Position numbers and translations under genes: made by a program | Assembly (NCBI RefSeq): GCF_007747445.1 | Contig: NZ_CP036425.1 | Location: 1,596,175-1,660,174 of the forward strand | Source of the DNA: Poriferisphaera corsica | GTDB taxonomy: Bacteria; Planctomycetota; Phycisphaerae; Phycisphaerales; Phycisphaeraceae | Length of the DNA: 64,000 nucleotides | Direction: 5' to 3' | In this document: piece after piece, positions 1-9,138 of the stretch | Layout: each line of letters starts with the position of its first letter | How positions within the stretch are numbered: position 1 is the first letter of the stretch | Notes under the pieces: model-generated | Seen by the model: only the letters and a program-made list of their open reading frames with translations | The model's database searches: none | Told to the model about the DNA's origin: nothing

Positions 1-146
1 TGGGCAACGAAGATGAAGTCGTTATTAAGATCCGTAAGAAGTCTGAGCAGATGAGCCAGGTCGCTGTTCGCGTCGGTGTATTTGGTGACGAACGCACAAG
101 CGCTAAGCTCTATAATCAAATTAAAGCACGGCTGCAATCAGACTAA
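1..146 (+). CDS. C-terminal end of a DUF3568-like protein (partial)
   Basis: The open frame enters from the left edge (first full codon at base 3) and stops with TAA at 144-146, leaving 47 residues. The tail has a basic stretch (KIRKK) followed by VAVRVGVFGDE and a short amphipathic helix. This resembles the end of the DUF3568 family, small exported proteins of unknown function seen in planctomycetes and relatives. The family call rests on that pattern alone. A clean hairpin terminator follows about 70 bases after the stop, so this is the last gene of a plus-strand unit. No function is known. Confidence 0.6.
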   Translation, partial: GNEDEVVIKIRKKSEQMSQVAVRVGVFGDERTSAKLYNQIKARLQSD

Positions 147-215
147 ACTAACCTACGGTTAGATAGTCGGTTGAACGGCAGGATATAGTTATGATGTGCC
201 TCCTCGCATGTGTTT

Positions 216-242
216 AAAGCTACGATAGCATCGTAGCTTTTT
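216..242 (+). terminator. Rho-independent terminator
   Basis: An 11-bp perfect stem (216-226 with 230-240) with a 3-base loop ends in a T run. It lies between the partial plus-strand gene and the convergent trpF, and its flanking A residues give weak activity on the minus strand too, so it may serve both genes. Confidence 0.8.
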
Positions 243-259
243 CCTATAAAAACACATAT

Positions 260-940
260 TTAGTCGCATTTAGCTTGTTGAGATTGTTCACAGAATTGAA
301 CGATCAGATCAGGGTCTTTGATGCCGCGTGATGATTCGACGCCGCTTGATACATCAACCGCATAGGGCTGGACAATCTCGATTGCATGAGCAACATTGTC
401 GGGGTTTAATCCGCCTGCGAGAATCGGTTTGGGCAACCTATCTATCTTGCCGCTGTAGATTAGCTTGGCGAACGCGTCCCAGTCAAAGCGATGGCCAGTG
501 CCGCCAAGCAGTCCTTCATTCGCATCGCTTGCATCAGCATCCCAGAGCAGTGCCTTAAGGTGAGAAGGCGGGTCGCTCCATTCGTCGATCAGTTCCTCGA
601 GTTTTTGGGGATCGTTAGAAAACGTCACTGCTTTGAGGACCGTCAAATTATCAAGTGCTAAGACGTCATCCATGGATTCGCGGCCATGTAATTGAACGGT
701 ATTAATTCCAACCTGCTCGGCTACATGTCTTACATGGTCCGCGTCTTCATCCACAAATAAGCCAATCGGCTCAACCAATGGCGGGAGCGATTGAACAATC
801 TGTCTAGCGGTATCGATAGCGATGTTGCGAGGTGACTTTTCTACAAAAACCAATCCAATCGCATCTGCACCTGCTTGGGCAGCGATATTGGCCATTTGCT
901 CATCGCGTATGCCGCAGATTTTGATTCGGGTTCGAGACAT
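260..940 (-). CDS. trpF: Phosphoribosylanthranilate isomerase
   Basis: Converts N-(5-phosphoribosyl)anthranilate to the 1-deoxyribulose-5-phosphate form in tryptophan synthesis, in the cytoplasm. The 226-residue (beta/alpha)8 protein begins with KICGI at residues 7-11; Cys9 aligns with the catalytic cysteine of the family. The later LLWDADASD segment carries the expected catalytic aspartate, and LAGGLNPDNV near the C-terminus is the phosphate-binding region. The ATG at 940 is preferred over an upstream in-frame start because the protein then begins just before the first strand. It is the last gene of a minus-strand run (cysE, LON protein, epimerase, pcrA, trpF) with short spacers. No other trp gene is nearby, so it is an isolated pathway gene. 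Confidence 0.93.
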   Translation of the reverse strand: MSRTRIKICGIRDEQMANIAAQAGADAIGLVFVEKSPRNIAIDTARQIVQSLPPLVEPIGLFVDEDADHVRHVAEQVGINTVQLHGRESMDDVLALDNLTVLKAVTFSNDPQKLEELIDEWSDPPSHLKALLWDADASDANEGLLGGTGHRFDWDAFAKLIYSGKIDRLPKPILAGGLNPDNVAHAIEIVQPYAVDVSSGVESSRGIKDPDLIVQFCEQSQQAKCD

Positions 941-1038
941 GATTCCCCAGTCCTCTTGATGCCACAATCTGTTAGATCCTTATGATTATCATCGCCGATT
1001 GGTCGGAAAGCAAGAACTGAACACTAAGTCACACAGGA

Positions 1039-3366
1039 TTAAAATGGCAGATCATCATTCATATCGACAATTTCAAGTTTTGCATACTCAAGAATCAGTG
1101 GTTTTACGCCATACTGATTAAAAGCAACTGAAGCTTTCGTATGGCCACCCGAACTTGACACCTGCTGGATTCGCCCTAGGCCAAACTTCGGATGACGGAC
1201 CAGCATGCCGACTTGATATTTACTGTCGCGTGCACTTGACGATGTTTGCCCCCAAGATGAGCTTGAATCAGATGACGTATCACCGAAGCCGCCATCTGAA
1301 AGATCGATCTGTTCGCAAAGCTCTTCAGGTAGTTCTTTGAAAAAACGGCTTTTCATCGTTGGCATTGTTTGGCCAAAAACCGTTCGGTAGCGTGCGTTTG
1401 AAAGAATTAGCCGTTTCATAGCACGCGTTATGCCTACAAAACATAGACGCCGTTCCTCTTCCAATTCATTGTCATCGTTTTGCGACCGTTCGTGTGGTAA
1501 TAAACCATCCTCAACACCGATCATTGCGACAGCATTAAACTCAAGCCCTTTCGCTGCATGCAGTGTCATCAGCGTGACTGATCCTTGGTCAGATTCAATT
1601 GCATCGACATCACTGACTAATGCGATTCGTTCCAAGAAGCCTAGCAATTGCTGGCTTGCAGGGGCGTCATCTGCCGCTTCATCATCGATGATGAATTCTT
1701 CAAGAAAGTCCTCGGTGAATTGCTGCGCACTATTGACAAGTTCGCTGAGGTTAGCCAGACGTTCACGATCTGGGTCTGACTTGTCGTTCTTATAGAAAGT
1801 CGCCAGCCCCGAACCTTCAAGCACTTGCTCAACAAAATCTGGCAACGACATATATCCCGCGGCTAATGTTGCGGTTTCATTCAGACCAATCAGGCGACGC
1901 CATTCACGCAGTTGATCCAGGAATTTATTCACACTGTTTATAGCACGCGTGTTCAAGCCGGGGATTTGTTCGGGTTGGCTGAGAACTTCGATGACTGAGC
2001 GGTTGCTGGCAACAGCCTGAGCTTGTGCTGTCTTGACCGTTTTATCGCTGATACCACGTGCAGGTGTATTGATAATACGCAACAGATTGATTTCATCCGC
2101 TGGGTTGACGATCGTTCTCAGGTACGCAATAGCGTCCTTGATTTCCTTACGGTCATAGAACGCTGTACCCCGGGCAATCTGATATGGAATCCCCGAATCT
2201 CGGAATGCATCTTCCATCACGCGAGATAAACTATTCATGCGATAGAAGACAGCCATGCTCCCCCAAGGAATGCGTTCATCGCTATTAAGCTTCTCAAATT
2301 CTTGTACGATCTGTCTTGCTTCATGACGTGAATCACGGCAAGTAAGACATTCGATTAGATGGCCCTGCTCATTATCTGTCCAGAGTTCTTTATGCTTGCG
2401 TGCTGTATTGGACTGGATCAGCGCATCTGCCGCGGCAAGAATCGTTTTCGTGGAACGATAATTCTGCTCAAGCCGAACAGTTTGCGCATCAGGGTAATGC
2501 GATTCAAAATCGAGTATGTTCTGAATATTCGCGCCACGCCAACCGTAAATAGACTGGTCAGGATCACCCGTTGCACAGATATTCTTATGTCGGGCTGCGA
2601 GCGCATTGGCGATCATGAATTGAGCATGATTCGTATCCTGATATTCATCGATCATGATGTACTGATACCGCTCTTGTAATTCTGCGAGCACGATCGGATG
2701 TTCGCGGAAAAGCTGGACCGTTTTCATCAACAGATCATCAAAATCCAGGGCGTGGCTTTGATTAAGAATACTCTCGTATTTCTTGTAAATTTGGGCGATT
2801 TTTTTTGTATAAAAATCACCCGCCATCGCTTCAAATGCGCTCGCGTTCTGGAGCTCATTTTTTGCGTTACTGATCGCGCTTAAAACACTCGCAGGAGGGA
2901 AATTCTTTGTGTTGATTTCCAGTTCTTCAAGAGCGCGCTTGACGGCTCGTTGTTGGTCAGAAGAATCGTAGATCGAATACGAAGCAGGCAAGCCAATCTT
3001 GTCTGAATAGATACGGATGATGCGGGCACATAAGCTGTGGAATGTGCTGATTGTGGCCGCGTCACTTTGTCGCTGGCTGACGACTTGGCTGACACGTTCA
3101 CGCATCTCGCCGGCCGCCTTATTCGTAAAAGTAATCGCAAGAATATTCCAAGGCGGGATACCGCACTCAAGCATCAGGTACGCGATACGGCTCGTAATAA
3201 CCCGCGTCTTGCCTGATCCGGGGCCGGCCAAAACAAGCAACGCACCTTCGGTCGTGGTGACAGCCTGAACCTGAGGTTCAGTGAGTCCTTCAAGAAGATT
3301 ACGCTTACCCGACGGGATTTCGTAGGGTTCATCAGTTAGTGGGGCATCAAAAGCATCGTTCGACAT
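1039..3366 (-). CDS. pcrA: UvrD/PcrA-type superfamily 1 DNA helicase
   Basis: ATP-driven 3'-5' DNA unwinding in repair and in clearing proteins from DNA. The 775 residues match family length. Walker A GPGSGKT is at residues 48-54, ITFTNKAA (motif Ia) follows, DEYQDTN is the Walker B region near residue 240, GDPDQSIYGWRGA is motif III, LEQNYRST is motif IV, and VTLMTLHAAKGLEF plus EERRLCFVGITRA are motifs V and VI. The extreme C-terminus (VGMLVRHPKFGLGRI) is the Tudor-like domain by which PcrA/UvrD binds RNA polymerase. A Ser-rich linker precedes it. It starts with ATG at 3366 and lies 98 bases upstream of trpF. Confidence 0.95.
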   Translation of the reverse strand: MSNDAFDAPLTDEPYEIPSGKRNLLEGLTEPQVQAVTTTEGALLVLAGPGSGKTRVITSRIAYLMLECGIPPWNILAITFTNKAAGEMRERVSQVVSQRQSDAATISTFHSLCARIIRIYSDKIGLPASYSIYDSSDQQRAVKRALEELEINTKNFPPASVLSAISNAKNELQNASAFEAMAGDFYTKKIAQIYKKYESILNQSHALDFDDLLMKTVQLFREHPIVLAELQERYQYIMIDEYQDTNHAQFMIANALAARHKNICATGDPDQSIYGWRGANIQNILDFESHYPDAQTVRLEQNYRSTKTILAAADALIQSNTARKHKELWTDNEQGHLIECLTCRDSRHEARQIVQEFEKLNSDERIPWGSMAVFYRMNSLSRVMEDAFRDSGIPYQIARGTAFYDRKEIKDAIAYLRTIVNPADEINLLRIINTPARGISDKTVKTAQAQAVASNRSVIEVLSQPEQIPGLNTRAINSVNKFLDQLREWRRLIGLNETATLAAGYMSLPDFVEQVLEGSGLATFYKNDKSDPDRERLANLSELVNSAQQFTEDFLEEFIIDDEAADDAPASQQLLGFLERIALVSDVDAIESDQGSVTLMTLHAAKGLEFNAVAMIGVEDGLLPHERSQNDDNELEEERRLCFVGITRAMKRLILSNARYRTVFGQTMPTMKSRFFKELPEELCEQIDLSDGGFGDTSSDSSSSWGQTSSSARDSKYQVGMLVRHPKFGLGRIQQVSSSGGHTKASVAFNQYGVKPLILEYAKLEIVDMNDDLPF

Positions 3367-3453
3367 AGACCGTTATTTTATCATATATCTGCGACAATGT
3401 TTGGGGGTTGTTCGTGAGAAATTTGAAAAGGTTTAGCAGGCTTCGGAAGCAGA

Positions 3454-4404
3454 CTACTGGCGAGAGGCGAGGAGGCTATCACGTATACCCTCAACAAAAT
3501 CAGTGTATCGAGGTGTCCACCCGGTCCGTTGACATGTGATTTCATTGCTGAGTTGTTTGGATGATGAGCGTTTGAGCCGTTCGAGATTCAAGCCGAATCG
3601 CGCCGCCGCCGTTTCGTTACTTATTGCTTCGGGTTCTGGTGCCGCAATCAATCTTGCAAGCGTTGCGTAATATTGTTTGCGTTGTATCGGATGGCCATCA
3701 CATCCCAGCTCAATCCGGTTAGCCAGCCGATCTTGTTTCATTATCTGAATCAATAGATCGGCAGCATCCTCAACATGAATCAGATTGAGATACGCATCGC
3801 GATCCCCAATTAATGGGCTGCCTGCCTGGATCGCACTCATGCCAATGATGCGCCTAGGCCCATAAATCCCAGCCAGCCTGACGACACTAAAATTATTCCC
3901 ACTTGCCAGCCACGTTTGTTCAGCATCAAGTAGCCATTGCGCACGTTGATTGTTCGGTTTGGCTTCCGTATCCGCATCAATCAATTCGCCATCCGATTGC
4001 CCATAAACAGCGGTTGAAGAAACAAGTATGCTCTGTTGGATATGCGATTTGAATTGGCTCATCACATTGCAGACATTTGTAATACCCTCATGTAATGCCT
4101 CTTCCGCATTCTCACGGCCAGGCGGGATCATATAAAAAATATCAACCCGTCTGTCAGGATTCTCAGAGGCTTTGCCCCAAAGCCTATTGATCGGATAGAG
4201 TGTCATGGGTTGCAGGATATCGCCAATAATAGCGCGAACGCCCAACTGCGATATTTGCTTGCCGCTTGTTTGTTTGCGCACGAGACCATAGACATTTTCA
4301 TATAGCGGATTTTCGATAATTTTCTTTGCCAAAATCCGCCCGAGATACCCGCAGCCCAAAATGAGCGCATCTCGTTTTTTATGATGTCGGGGTTCACTTC
4401 TCAT
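3454..4404 (-). CDS. NAD(P)-dependent epimerase/dehydratase (SDR, YeeZ-like)
   Basis: An extended short-chain dehydrogenase of 316 residues. The N-terminal Rossmann motif GCGYLG is at residues 17-22, and VSSTAVYG is the region that carries the catalytic Ser/Thr-Tyr. VRLAGIYGP and LIHVEDAADL are typical of the nucleoside-sugar epimerase branch, including the YeeZ group whose substrate is not known. It sits between the LON-domain gene and pcrA on the same strand with spacers of 52 and 87 bases, so co-transcription is likely. The substrate cannot be read from the sequence. Confidence 0.8.
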   Translation of the reverse strand: MRSEPRHHKKRDALILGCGYLGRILAKKIIENPLYENVYGLVRKQTSGKQISQLGVRAIIGDILQPMTLYPINRLWGKASENPDRRVDIFYMIPPGRENAEEALHEGITNVCNVMSQFKSHIQQSILVSSTAVYGQSDGELIDADTEAKPNNQRAQWLLDAEQTWLASGNNFSVVRLAGIYGPRRIIGMSAIQAGSPLIGDRDAYLNLIHVEDAADLLIQIMKQDRLANRIELGCDGHPIQRKQYYATLARLIAAPEPEAISNETAAARFGLNLERLKRSSSKQLSNEITCQRTGWTPRYTDFVEGIRDSLLASRQ

Positions 4405-4456
4405 GTGAGTGATTGTATAGCGAATTGGTTTTGTGTGATAATTGATGTGTTGGATG

Positions 4457-5131
4457 CTAGTTCAGGCAATACCCATCATCTGATCTGGGTAAGCCGTACT
4501 TCTCAGCAATTTCAATTAAATGGCGAGTTTTTTGCAGGTATTCTGTTAGCCATGCCGCGCGTTGATATACATCACGCTCACGCAGCATGCTGTATCTTAT
4601 CTCGTTATCACTGCATGTCATTAATGTGGTCTGGTCTATAAGCGTATCTGTTGGAATTTCGCTACTAAGCCAGTGATTGACCGCGCCAATACTTGATAGG
4701 CCCATCAATCTGGAATCGTGAAGCAATCGTTCAATCCGTGCTCTCTCTTCCTGTAGGTCAATTTCCATAATTTGATCACCGGTCGTCGGCTGCACGGTAA
4801 CCTTTCGGTAGGGCGTGTGTATCACTTCTTCAATGATTTTCGCTCGACATATACCTTGTAGCAATATGTGATATCTACCCCCAGCGAGCATCTCGTATTT
4901 GGCAATATAACCCACGCAAACACATTCACGAATTGAATGATCGTCCGGTTGGCTATCGCTCGAATAGATTCCCATCGAAATGATACGATCGCTACCAAGT
5001 GCATCCTCAACCATCACGCGGTATCGGGGTTCAAAAATAGTTAATGGCACGGTTGTATGTGGAAGCAGCACACAACTGCCCAGTGGAAATAATGGAATTG
5101 GCTTACTGAAATCGATTGCTCGCTCTGGCAT
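4457..5131 (-). CDS. LON substrate-binding domain protein
   Basis: A 224-residue protein that consists of a Lon N-terminal (substrate-binding) domain only. IPLFPLGSCVLLPHTTVPL and IFEPRYRVMVEDAL near the start are the family's conserved segment, followed by a VGYIAKYEMLAGGRYHILL stretch. There is no AAA+ or Ser-Lys protease domain, so it is not Lon protease itself. Standalone LON-domain proteins are widespread; their role is unclear, probably peptide or protein binding. It is 45 bases downstream of cysE and 52 upstream of the epimerase gene. Confidence 0.85.
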   Translation of the reverse strand: MPERAIDFSKPIPLFPLGSCVLLPHTTVPLTIFEPRYRVMVEDALGSDRIISMGIYSSDSQPDDHSIRECVCVGYIAKYEMLAGGRYHILLQGICRAKIIEEVIHTPYRKVTVQPTTGDQIMEIDLQEERARIERLLHDSRLMGLSSIGAVNHWLSSEIPTDTLIDQTTLMTCSDNEIRYSMLRERDVYQRAAWLTEYLQKTRHLIEIAEKYGLPRSDDGYCLN

Positions 5132-5176
5132 ATCCTCACGCCCCTATAACCCGAATGCACCCTGAATTTTAGCCTG

Positions 5177-6121
5177 CTATTTATTCTTTCGCTCACGTTT
5201 CGGTTTTATTTTTAGATCCAAATTATCCATCGAGACCGTTGTATTGCTTGGGATTGACTGTGTAATGAACACTGCGCCGCCAATCGTTGTGCTTTCACCA
5301 ATCGTCGTTGATCCACCCAAAATAATGGCACCACCATAAATTGTGACGTTATCTTCAATTTTTGGATGCCGTTTCATGCCTTTCCAATCCTGTCCTCCCT
5401 TTGTAGATAACGCGCCCAAAGTTACGCCTTGATAAATCTTGACGTTATTACCAATATCGCAAGTCTCGCCAATCACAATTCCAGTGCCATGGTCAATGCA
5501 GAATCGTCGGCCAATTGTGGCGCCGGGATGGATGTCAATTCCCGTTTCGTTATGCGCATACTCCGTCATGATCCGAGGTAGCAGAGGGACATTAAGTTTG
5601 TATAGTTCATGAGCCATGCGATAGGTGAAAATCGCATCAATACCGGGGTAGCAGAAGATATTCTCATCTGTCGATGCTGATGCCGGGTCACCATCAAATG
5701 TTGCCCGGACGTCATCAGCAAGAATTTCACGAAGCTCAGGAAGTTTTCGCATAAATGCTTCCGTGGCTTCCATAGCCACATCGCAGCATTGGTCGCACTC
5801 ATTGTCTGTTTCGCCTCGCTCATTTTGCCCATAGCACATCGCCTGATGCACCTGCTCGTATAGCAAGTCATGAGTCTGCACCAAAAGCTCCCCCACGTGA
5901 TAGCTTACGTTCTCGCTTGTAATACGCTGTTCATCAAAAAAACCTGGAAACACCAGCTTTCTCAATCGCTCAATAATCTCAATCGTTTTCTGGCGATTAG
6001 GTAGAAAAATAGAATCCAGATGCTGCATGCTTGATTCGCTCTGATAGCTTGCAACCAAATCACGCACTAGATCTTCTAGGAACTGCTTCTTGTCACGTTG
6101 TGGTTTCTCTAAATCGCTCAT
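5177..6121 (-). CDS. cysE: Serine O-acetyltransferase
   Basis: Transfers acetyl from acetyl-CoA to L-serine, the first step of cysteine synthesis. The 314-residue protein has a helical N-terminal half and a C-terminal left-handed beta-helix of hexapeptide repeats. HPGATIGRRFCIDHGTGIVI followed by GET is the family signature with the catalytic His; GVTLGALSTKGG and DNVTIYGGAIILGG are further coils. The length fits the longer EpsC-type enzymes. The extreme C-terminus is basic (KIKPKRERKNK). It is the first gene of the minus-strand run that ends in trpF. No cysK is in the window. Confidence 0.93.
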   Translation of the reverse strand: MSDLEKPQRDKKQFLEDLVRDLVASYQSESSMQHLDSIFLPNRQKTIEIIERLRKLVFPGFFDEQRITSENVSYHVGELLVQTHDLLYEQVHQAMCYGQNERGETDNECDQCCDVAMEATEAFMRKLPELREILADDVRATFDGDPASASTDENIFCYPGIDAIFTYRMAHELYKLNVPLLPRIMTEYAHNETGIDIHPGATIGRRFCIDHGTGIVIGETCDIGNNVKIYQGVTLGALSTKGGQDWKGMKRHPKIEDNVTIYGGAIILGGSTTIGESTTIGGAVFITQSIPSNTTVSMDNLDLKIKPKRERKNK

Positions 6122-6237
6122 TTTTGCTTATATCCTAGCACGAGCCGCGTGCGCTTTCCCCGCCTTGCATTCTTGAATCACCTCAACCGGCGTTCTGACC
6201 GTATTATTCCATATCACCCATCCCGACCATTCTACCT

Positions 6238-6266
6238 AAAAAAACACGGCCCACATCTGCGGGCCG
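6238..6266 (-). terminator. Rho-independent terminator of the small RNA
   Basis: A 6-bp GC stem (CGGCCC/GGGCCG, 6247-6252 with 6261-6266) is followed on the minus strand by GTG and a run of seven T. It ends the small RNA transcript, 14 bases beyond its closing stem. Confidence 0.75.
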
Positions 6267-6478
6267 ATTCAAAGTTAACCGTTTGTCTCGAAGGGGAGCT
6301 CTAGAAGGATTTGCTCGAACCCCAATTTAAGGTGGGTGCATTGCCAGATCATCCCGGTCTTCCACTCGTAGGTGGCTTGGCCATTGTGCCCAGTTCCAGC
6401 TCCCTTGGGGTTCTCAAAGGTTCGAGCAAATACGCGACAGACGCTCTTGATCCCTTCGGGCAAACGTTCACTTTCTGC
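6240..6478 (-). ncRNA. Structured small RNA, 6S RNA-like
   Basis: Seen: a near-consensus promoter, a start site expected near 6476-6478, about 200 nt of extensively self-complementary RNA, and a terminator. The ends pair (6452-6466 with 6280-6295) to form a closing stem of about 13 bp. A bubble of 20 nt (6432-6451) against 13 nt (6296-6308) follows. Above it, 6419-6431 pairs perfectly over 13 bp with 6309-6321, then CCAA/TTGG, and an apical CCAC/GTGG hairpin. A closing stem, large central bubble and long upper arm at about 200 nt is the layout of 6S RNA, the RNA polymerase-binding regulator. RNase P, tmRNA and SRP RNA motifs were looked for and not found. The 6S identity is inference (about 0.4); that it is a noncoding RNA is firmer. 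Confidence 0.6.
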
Positions 6479-6483
6479 AAACT

Positions 6484-6512
6484 ATTATACCCACCCAATC
6501 AACCTCAACCAA
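6484..6512 (-). promoter_or_regulatory. Sigma-70-type promoter of the small RNA
   Basis: On the minus strand a -35 box TTGGTT (6507-6512), a 17-base spacer and a perfect -10 box TATAAT (6484-6489) sit directly before the structured RNA. It is among the closest matches to the housekeeping consensus noticed in the window. Confidence 0.75.
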
Positions 6513-6644
6513 CACCATTCTCTTTTTCACATGTCATGAACATCAAAGTTTCTTTTTTGCAAGAAATTAAACATTATTTTACTTGACTTGACGAAAACAG
6601 TATTCATCGCGTACATAAATGATGGACATGCAAATTCCAACAAA

Positions 6645-6674
6645 AAAGAGACTGCTATGTAGCAGTCTCTTTGT
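6645..6674 (-). terminator. Rho-independent terminator of the LysM gene
   Basis: Minus-strand hairpin AGAGACTGCTA/TAGCAGTCTCT with a CA loop followed by a T run, about 20 bases after the LysM stop. It separates that gene from the small RNA downstream. Confidence 0.8.
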
Positions 6675-6695
6675 CTATTCAGTAAATAGTCTGAC

Positions 6696-7859
6696 CTACT
6701 TATTTGGTACGACTAGCTTCATACCCGGTTGGATTGCGTCTGGATCGTCATTCAACGCTTTTTTGTTTGCATTGAAGATTTCACGCCAACGGTTAGGCGT
6801 TCCGAAATACTTATTCGAGATACTTGAAAGCGTTTCACCCGCTTTGATTGTATGAACCTTCACCTTGCTGCCTGTTGTCGCATTGCTTGAGGAGCTACGG
6901 CTGCGTGATGTCACGTTCGATTTTGCACGCGTTGCCTCAGCTGCTTTAAGCTTATTAATGTCAGGTAAATTCAGCTTCATGCCCGGCTTGATCCGCTTAG
7001 GATCTACTGTTGGATTCGCCTTCGCAATTTCTTTGAAGTACTTAGGTGTTCCAAAAACCTTCACGCTAATCTTATACATGCTATCACCCGACTGCACCGT
7101 GTATTGTTTTGCAGAAGCAGGCGTAGAAGTACGAGGTATAACGCGTGATGCCGTGTTTGTTGCCCGCGCAGGTGATGTTGTCGCTGTAGCAGTTGTTCGC
7201 GTACCTACAGAGCGAGAAGATGGGGCTGGGCGATTCACCCTTGTTGGAATGGAGCGGCCTGCCGTTGCCGGCGTTGCGATTGCTCTCGGCCCTGTCGCTG
7301 ATGGCGAGGTTGGACGGGCTTGATTGCCGCCTAGTGTTAAGCTTCTTGATCCGGTTGTATTAGGCGTTGTTGACCCGCTTGCCGTGGTAGCGTTTCGAGA
7401 AGCATTTGCTGTGTTACCTGTCGTAATTGGTGCCCGAGTAGATGCTCTGCTAGTCGGTGTTACCGTGCTGCCTACTGACGAACCGGTACTTGGTTCGCTC
7501 GTTGTATTCGCATTTCTGCGACTACGGTTCAGCAAATCACGCACACTATTCGAAGTCGATCGGTTTCCCGAAGCGCTCGTTGATGTACCTTGCGGTAATG
7601 ATCGCCTCGCACTGCTCGTAGATGAGCTGCTCAGTGAATTACCACTCAGTGTTCTACGCGAACGATTAGTCGAAGCAGTTGTGTTACTCGTCGGTTTAAT
7701 CGTCGAAGTGTTTGCGTTTTCTGTCTGTTCAATCGTGGCACCCGGTTCACCAGTCTCAGCAACCGTCGTTTTGTCGGCATTGATATTGATGTAGTAAACC
7801 ACGCAAAAAACAAACAAAATACAGGCAAACAACAGCGCGATCTTGTAAGAGCTGTTCAT
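6696..7859 (-). CDS. Membrane-anchored protein with two LysM domains
   Basis: The 387-residue protein starts with one hydrophobic segment (about residues 7-25), then a long Ser/Thr/Asn/Arg-rich low-complexity region of about 190 residues, then two LysM domains. The first begins YTVQSGDSMYKIS and ends GMKLNLP; the second begins HTIKAGETLSSIS and ends GMKLVVP. LysM binds peptidoglycan or chitin, so a cell-wall tether facing the periplasm is likely. The ATG at 7859 is chosen because GGAGG lies 8 bases upstream; an in-frame TTG further up would leave that site inside the gene. A terminator follows. The specific role is unknown. Confidence 0.85.
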   Translation of the reverse strand: MNSSYKIALLFACILFVFCVVYYININADKTTVAETGEPGATIEQTENANTSTIKPTSNTTASTNRSRRTLSGNSLSSSSTSSARRSLPQGTSTSASGNRSTSNSVRDLLNRSRRNANTTSEPSTGSSVGSTVTPTSRASTRAPITTGNTANASRNATTASGSTTPNTTGSRSLTLGGNQARPTSPSATGPRAIATPATAGRSIPTRVNRPAPSSRSVGTRTTATATTSPARATNTASRVIPRTSTPASAKQYTVQSGDSMYKISVKVFGTPKYFKEIAKANPTVDPKRIKPGMKLNLPDINKLKAAEATRAKSNVTSRSRSSSSNATTGSKVKVHTIKAGETLSSISNKYFGTPNRWREIFNANKKALNDDPDAIQPGMKLVVPNK

Positions 7860-8033
7860 CGCAGCGCCTCCATGCAAGAATTATCAGACAATAGTGTAAC
7901 ATCCTACCCACAAATCAGCTAGGCACACTTTGCGCAGCTTTATACCTACTGCTCATCCCGCACTGATATCAACCGTCCACGCTCAACCGCATAGACCTAA
8001 AAACGTGATACTTCTACCTTTTCACCGTAAACT

Positions 8034-8813
8034 ATGGCTATGCCCAAGTTTTCCGTCGCTATCTGCTCTATGAACGCCGCCGACACCATCCGTCAGGCTT
8101 GCGAATCCGCCTCATTTGCCGATGAGATCATCATCGTCGACTCTGGCTCCACCGATGCCACGCCTGAAATCGCAAAGCAATACGCTTCCAAATTTGTCCA
8201 CCAGCCCTGGCTTGGCTTCACTGAACAGAAAAAATGTTCTGCTTCACTCTGCTCCAATGACTGGGTTTTGATCCTCGACTCGGATGAAGAAATCTCCCCG
8301 AAGTTAGCTCAGCAAATCCAATCACTCACCGATGAGCAACTCGAAAAACTCGACGTCCTCAATATGCCTCGCCGTAATTACGTCATGGGCCGATATGTCC
8401 GGGCTTGGGATCCTGACATGCAGTCTCGCCTGATCCATCGCGATCGGGCTGTTTGGCCCGATGAGACCCTGCATGATGCCCGTCTTCCCTCCCATCCCTC
8501 AAGAGTTAAAAACCTGACGGGCCATCTTGAGCACAAAAAAGCTTCTGCTGCCGATTTTGCGGACTACTTCTCAGGCAGCCGTATGGATGCTCGACTCATG
8601 AAAGTCGCAAAACAGATGTATGAACGCGGCAAAAGGGCGAAATTCACTGATTTCCTCTTCCGCCCCTCATTAGCTTTCATCAAGTTCTTTATCCTCAAGC
8701 GAGGTTTCCTCGACGGCACCTTCGGCTTCATCATTGCCCAAAAGGCAGCTTCCTCGGTTCAACTCAAATATGCCGCTCTCTGGGCCTACCAACAGCAGCA
8801 ACGCAACCAATAA
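8034..8813 (+). CDS. Family 2 glycosyltransferase, WaaE/KdtX-like
   Basis: A 259-residue GT-A fold enzyme. The N-terminus VAICSMNAADTIRQ, then IIIVDSGSTDAT, is the nucleotide-sugar binding region, and LILDSDEE (about residue 80) is the DxD-type metal site. The spacing and FTEQKK segment resemble the WaaE/KdtX group, which adds glucose to the lipopolysaccharide inner core. The C-terminal region (FIKFFILKRGFLDG) is typical of that group and probably contacts the membrane. It is divergent from the LysM gene with a 174-base spacer. The acceptor is inferred from family only. Confidence 0.85.
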   Translation: MAMPKFSVAICSMNAADTIRQACESASFADEIIIVDSGSTDATPEIAKQYASKFVHQPWLGFTEQKKCSASLCSNDWVLILDSDEEISPKLAQQIQSLTDEQLEKLDVLNMPRRNYVMGRYVRAWDPDMQSRLIHRDRAVWPDETLHDARLPSHPSRVKNLTGHLEHKKASAADFADYFSGSRMDARLMKVAKQMYERGKRAKFTDFLFRPSLAFIKFFILKRGFLDGTFGFIIAQKAASSVQLKYAALWAYQQQQRNQ

Positions 8814-9138
8814 TCTCAGCTCTCTTGCCGCTCAACCTGCGATAACCCACGCTACGCCCTTTCCAGCCTCCTCAGCAGACCCATTTGTCGTGATTAATCC
8901 GATTGTGACGCCTTCACCACGTCCTTCTTAACTTATTCTCCCCATTTTTATATCTTCACCTCGCAGTCCAAAGCCCGAATAACCGAACAGAACCATAGGG
9001 CCGGGAACGTGTTATGATACGATGCGATGGCATCCGTTTTTGCCCGGATTGCCCATCTTGACATTTGTATTAACGAACGGTAATTTCATAAGTTACGTTT
9101 ATTAAGCATCATTATGCATGGCATTGGAGATAGGGTAG
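8814..9138. other. Gap of about 325 bases with no gene
   Basis: Between the glycosyltransferase and the STAS gene. A TTATGATACGATG sequence near 9014-9026 could hold a -10 box for the STAS gene but no good -35 box is visible. No hairpin terminator was recognised and no convincing ORF is present. Confidence 0.4.

Noticed and set aside
6301-6340. tRNA-like T-arm at the small RNA (GGTTCGAGC)
   Set aside because: No acceptor, D or anticodon arm surrounds it, and the bases pair perfectly with a distant segment of the RNA.
6275-6463. 62-residue minus-strand frame inside the small RNA
   Set aside because: It starts at TTG without a clear ribosome site, and most of its bases lie in the paired arms of the RNA. 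The structured RNA explains the segment better.
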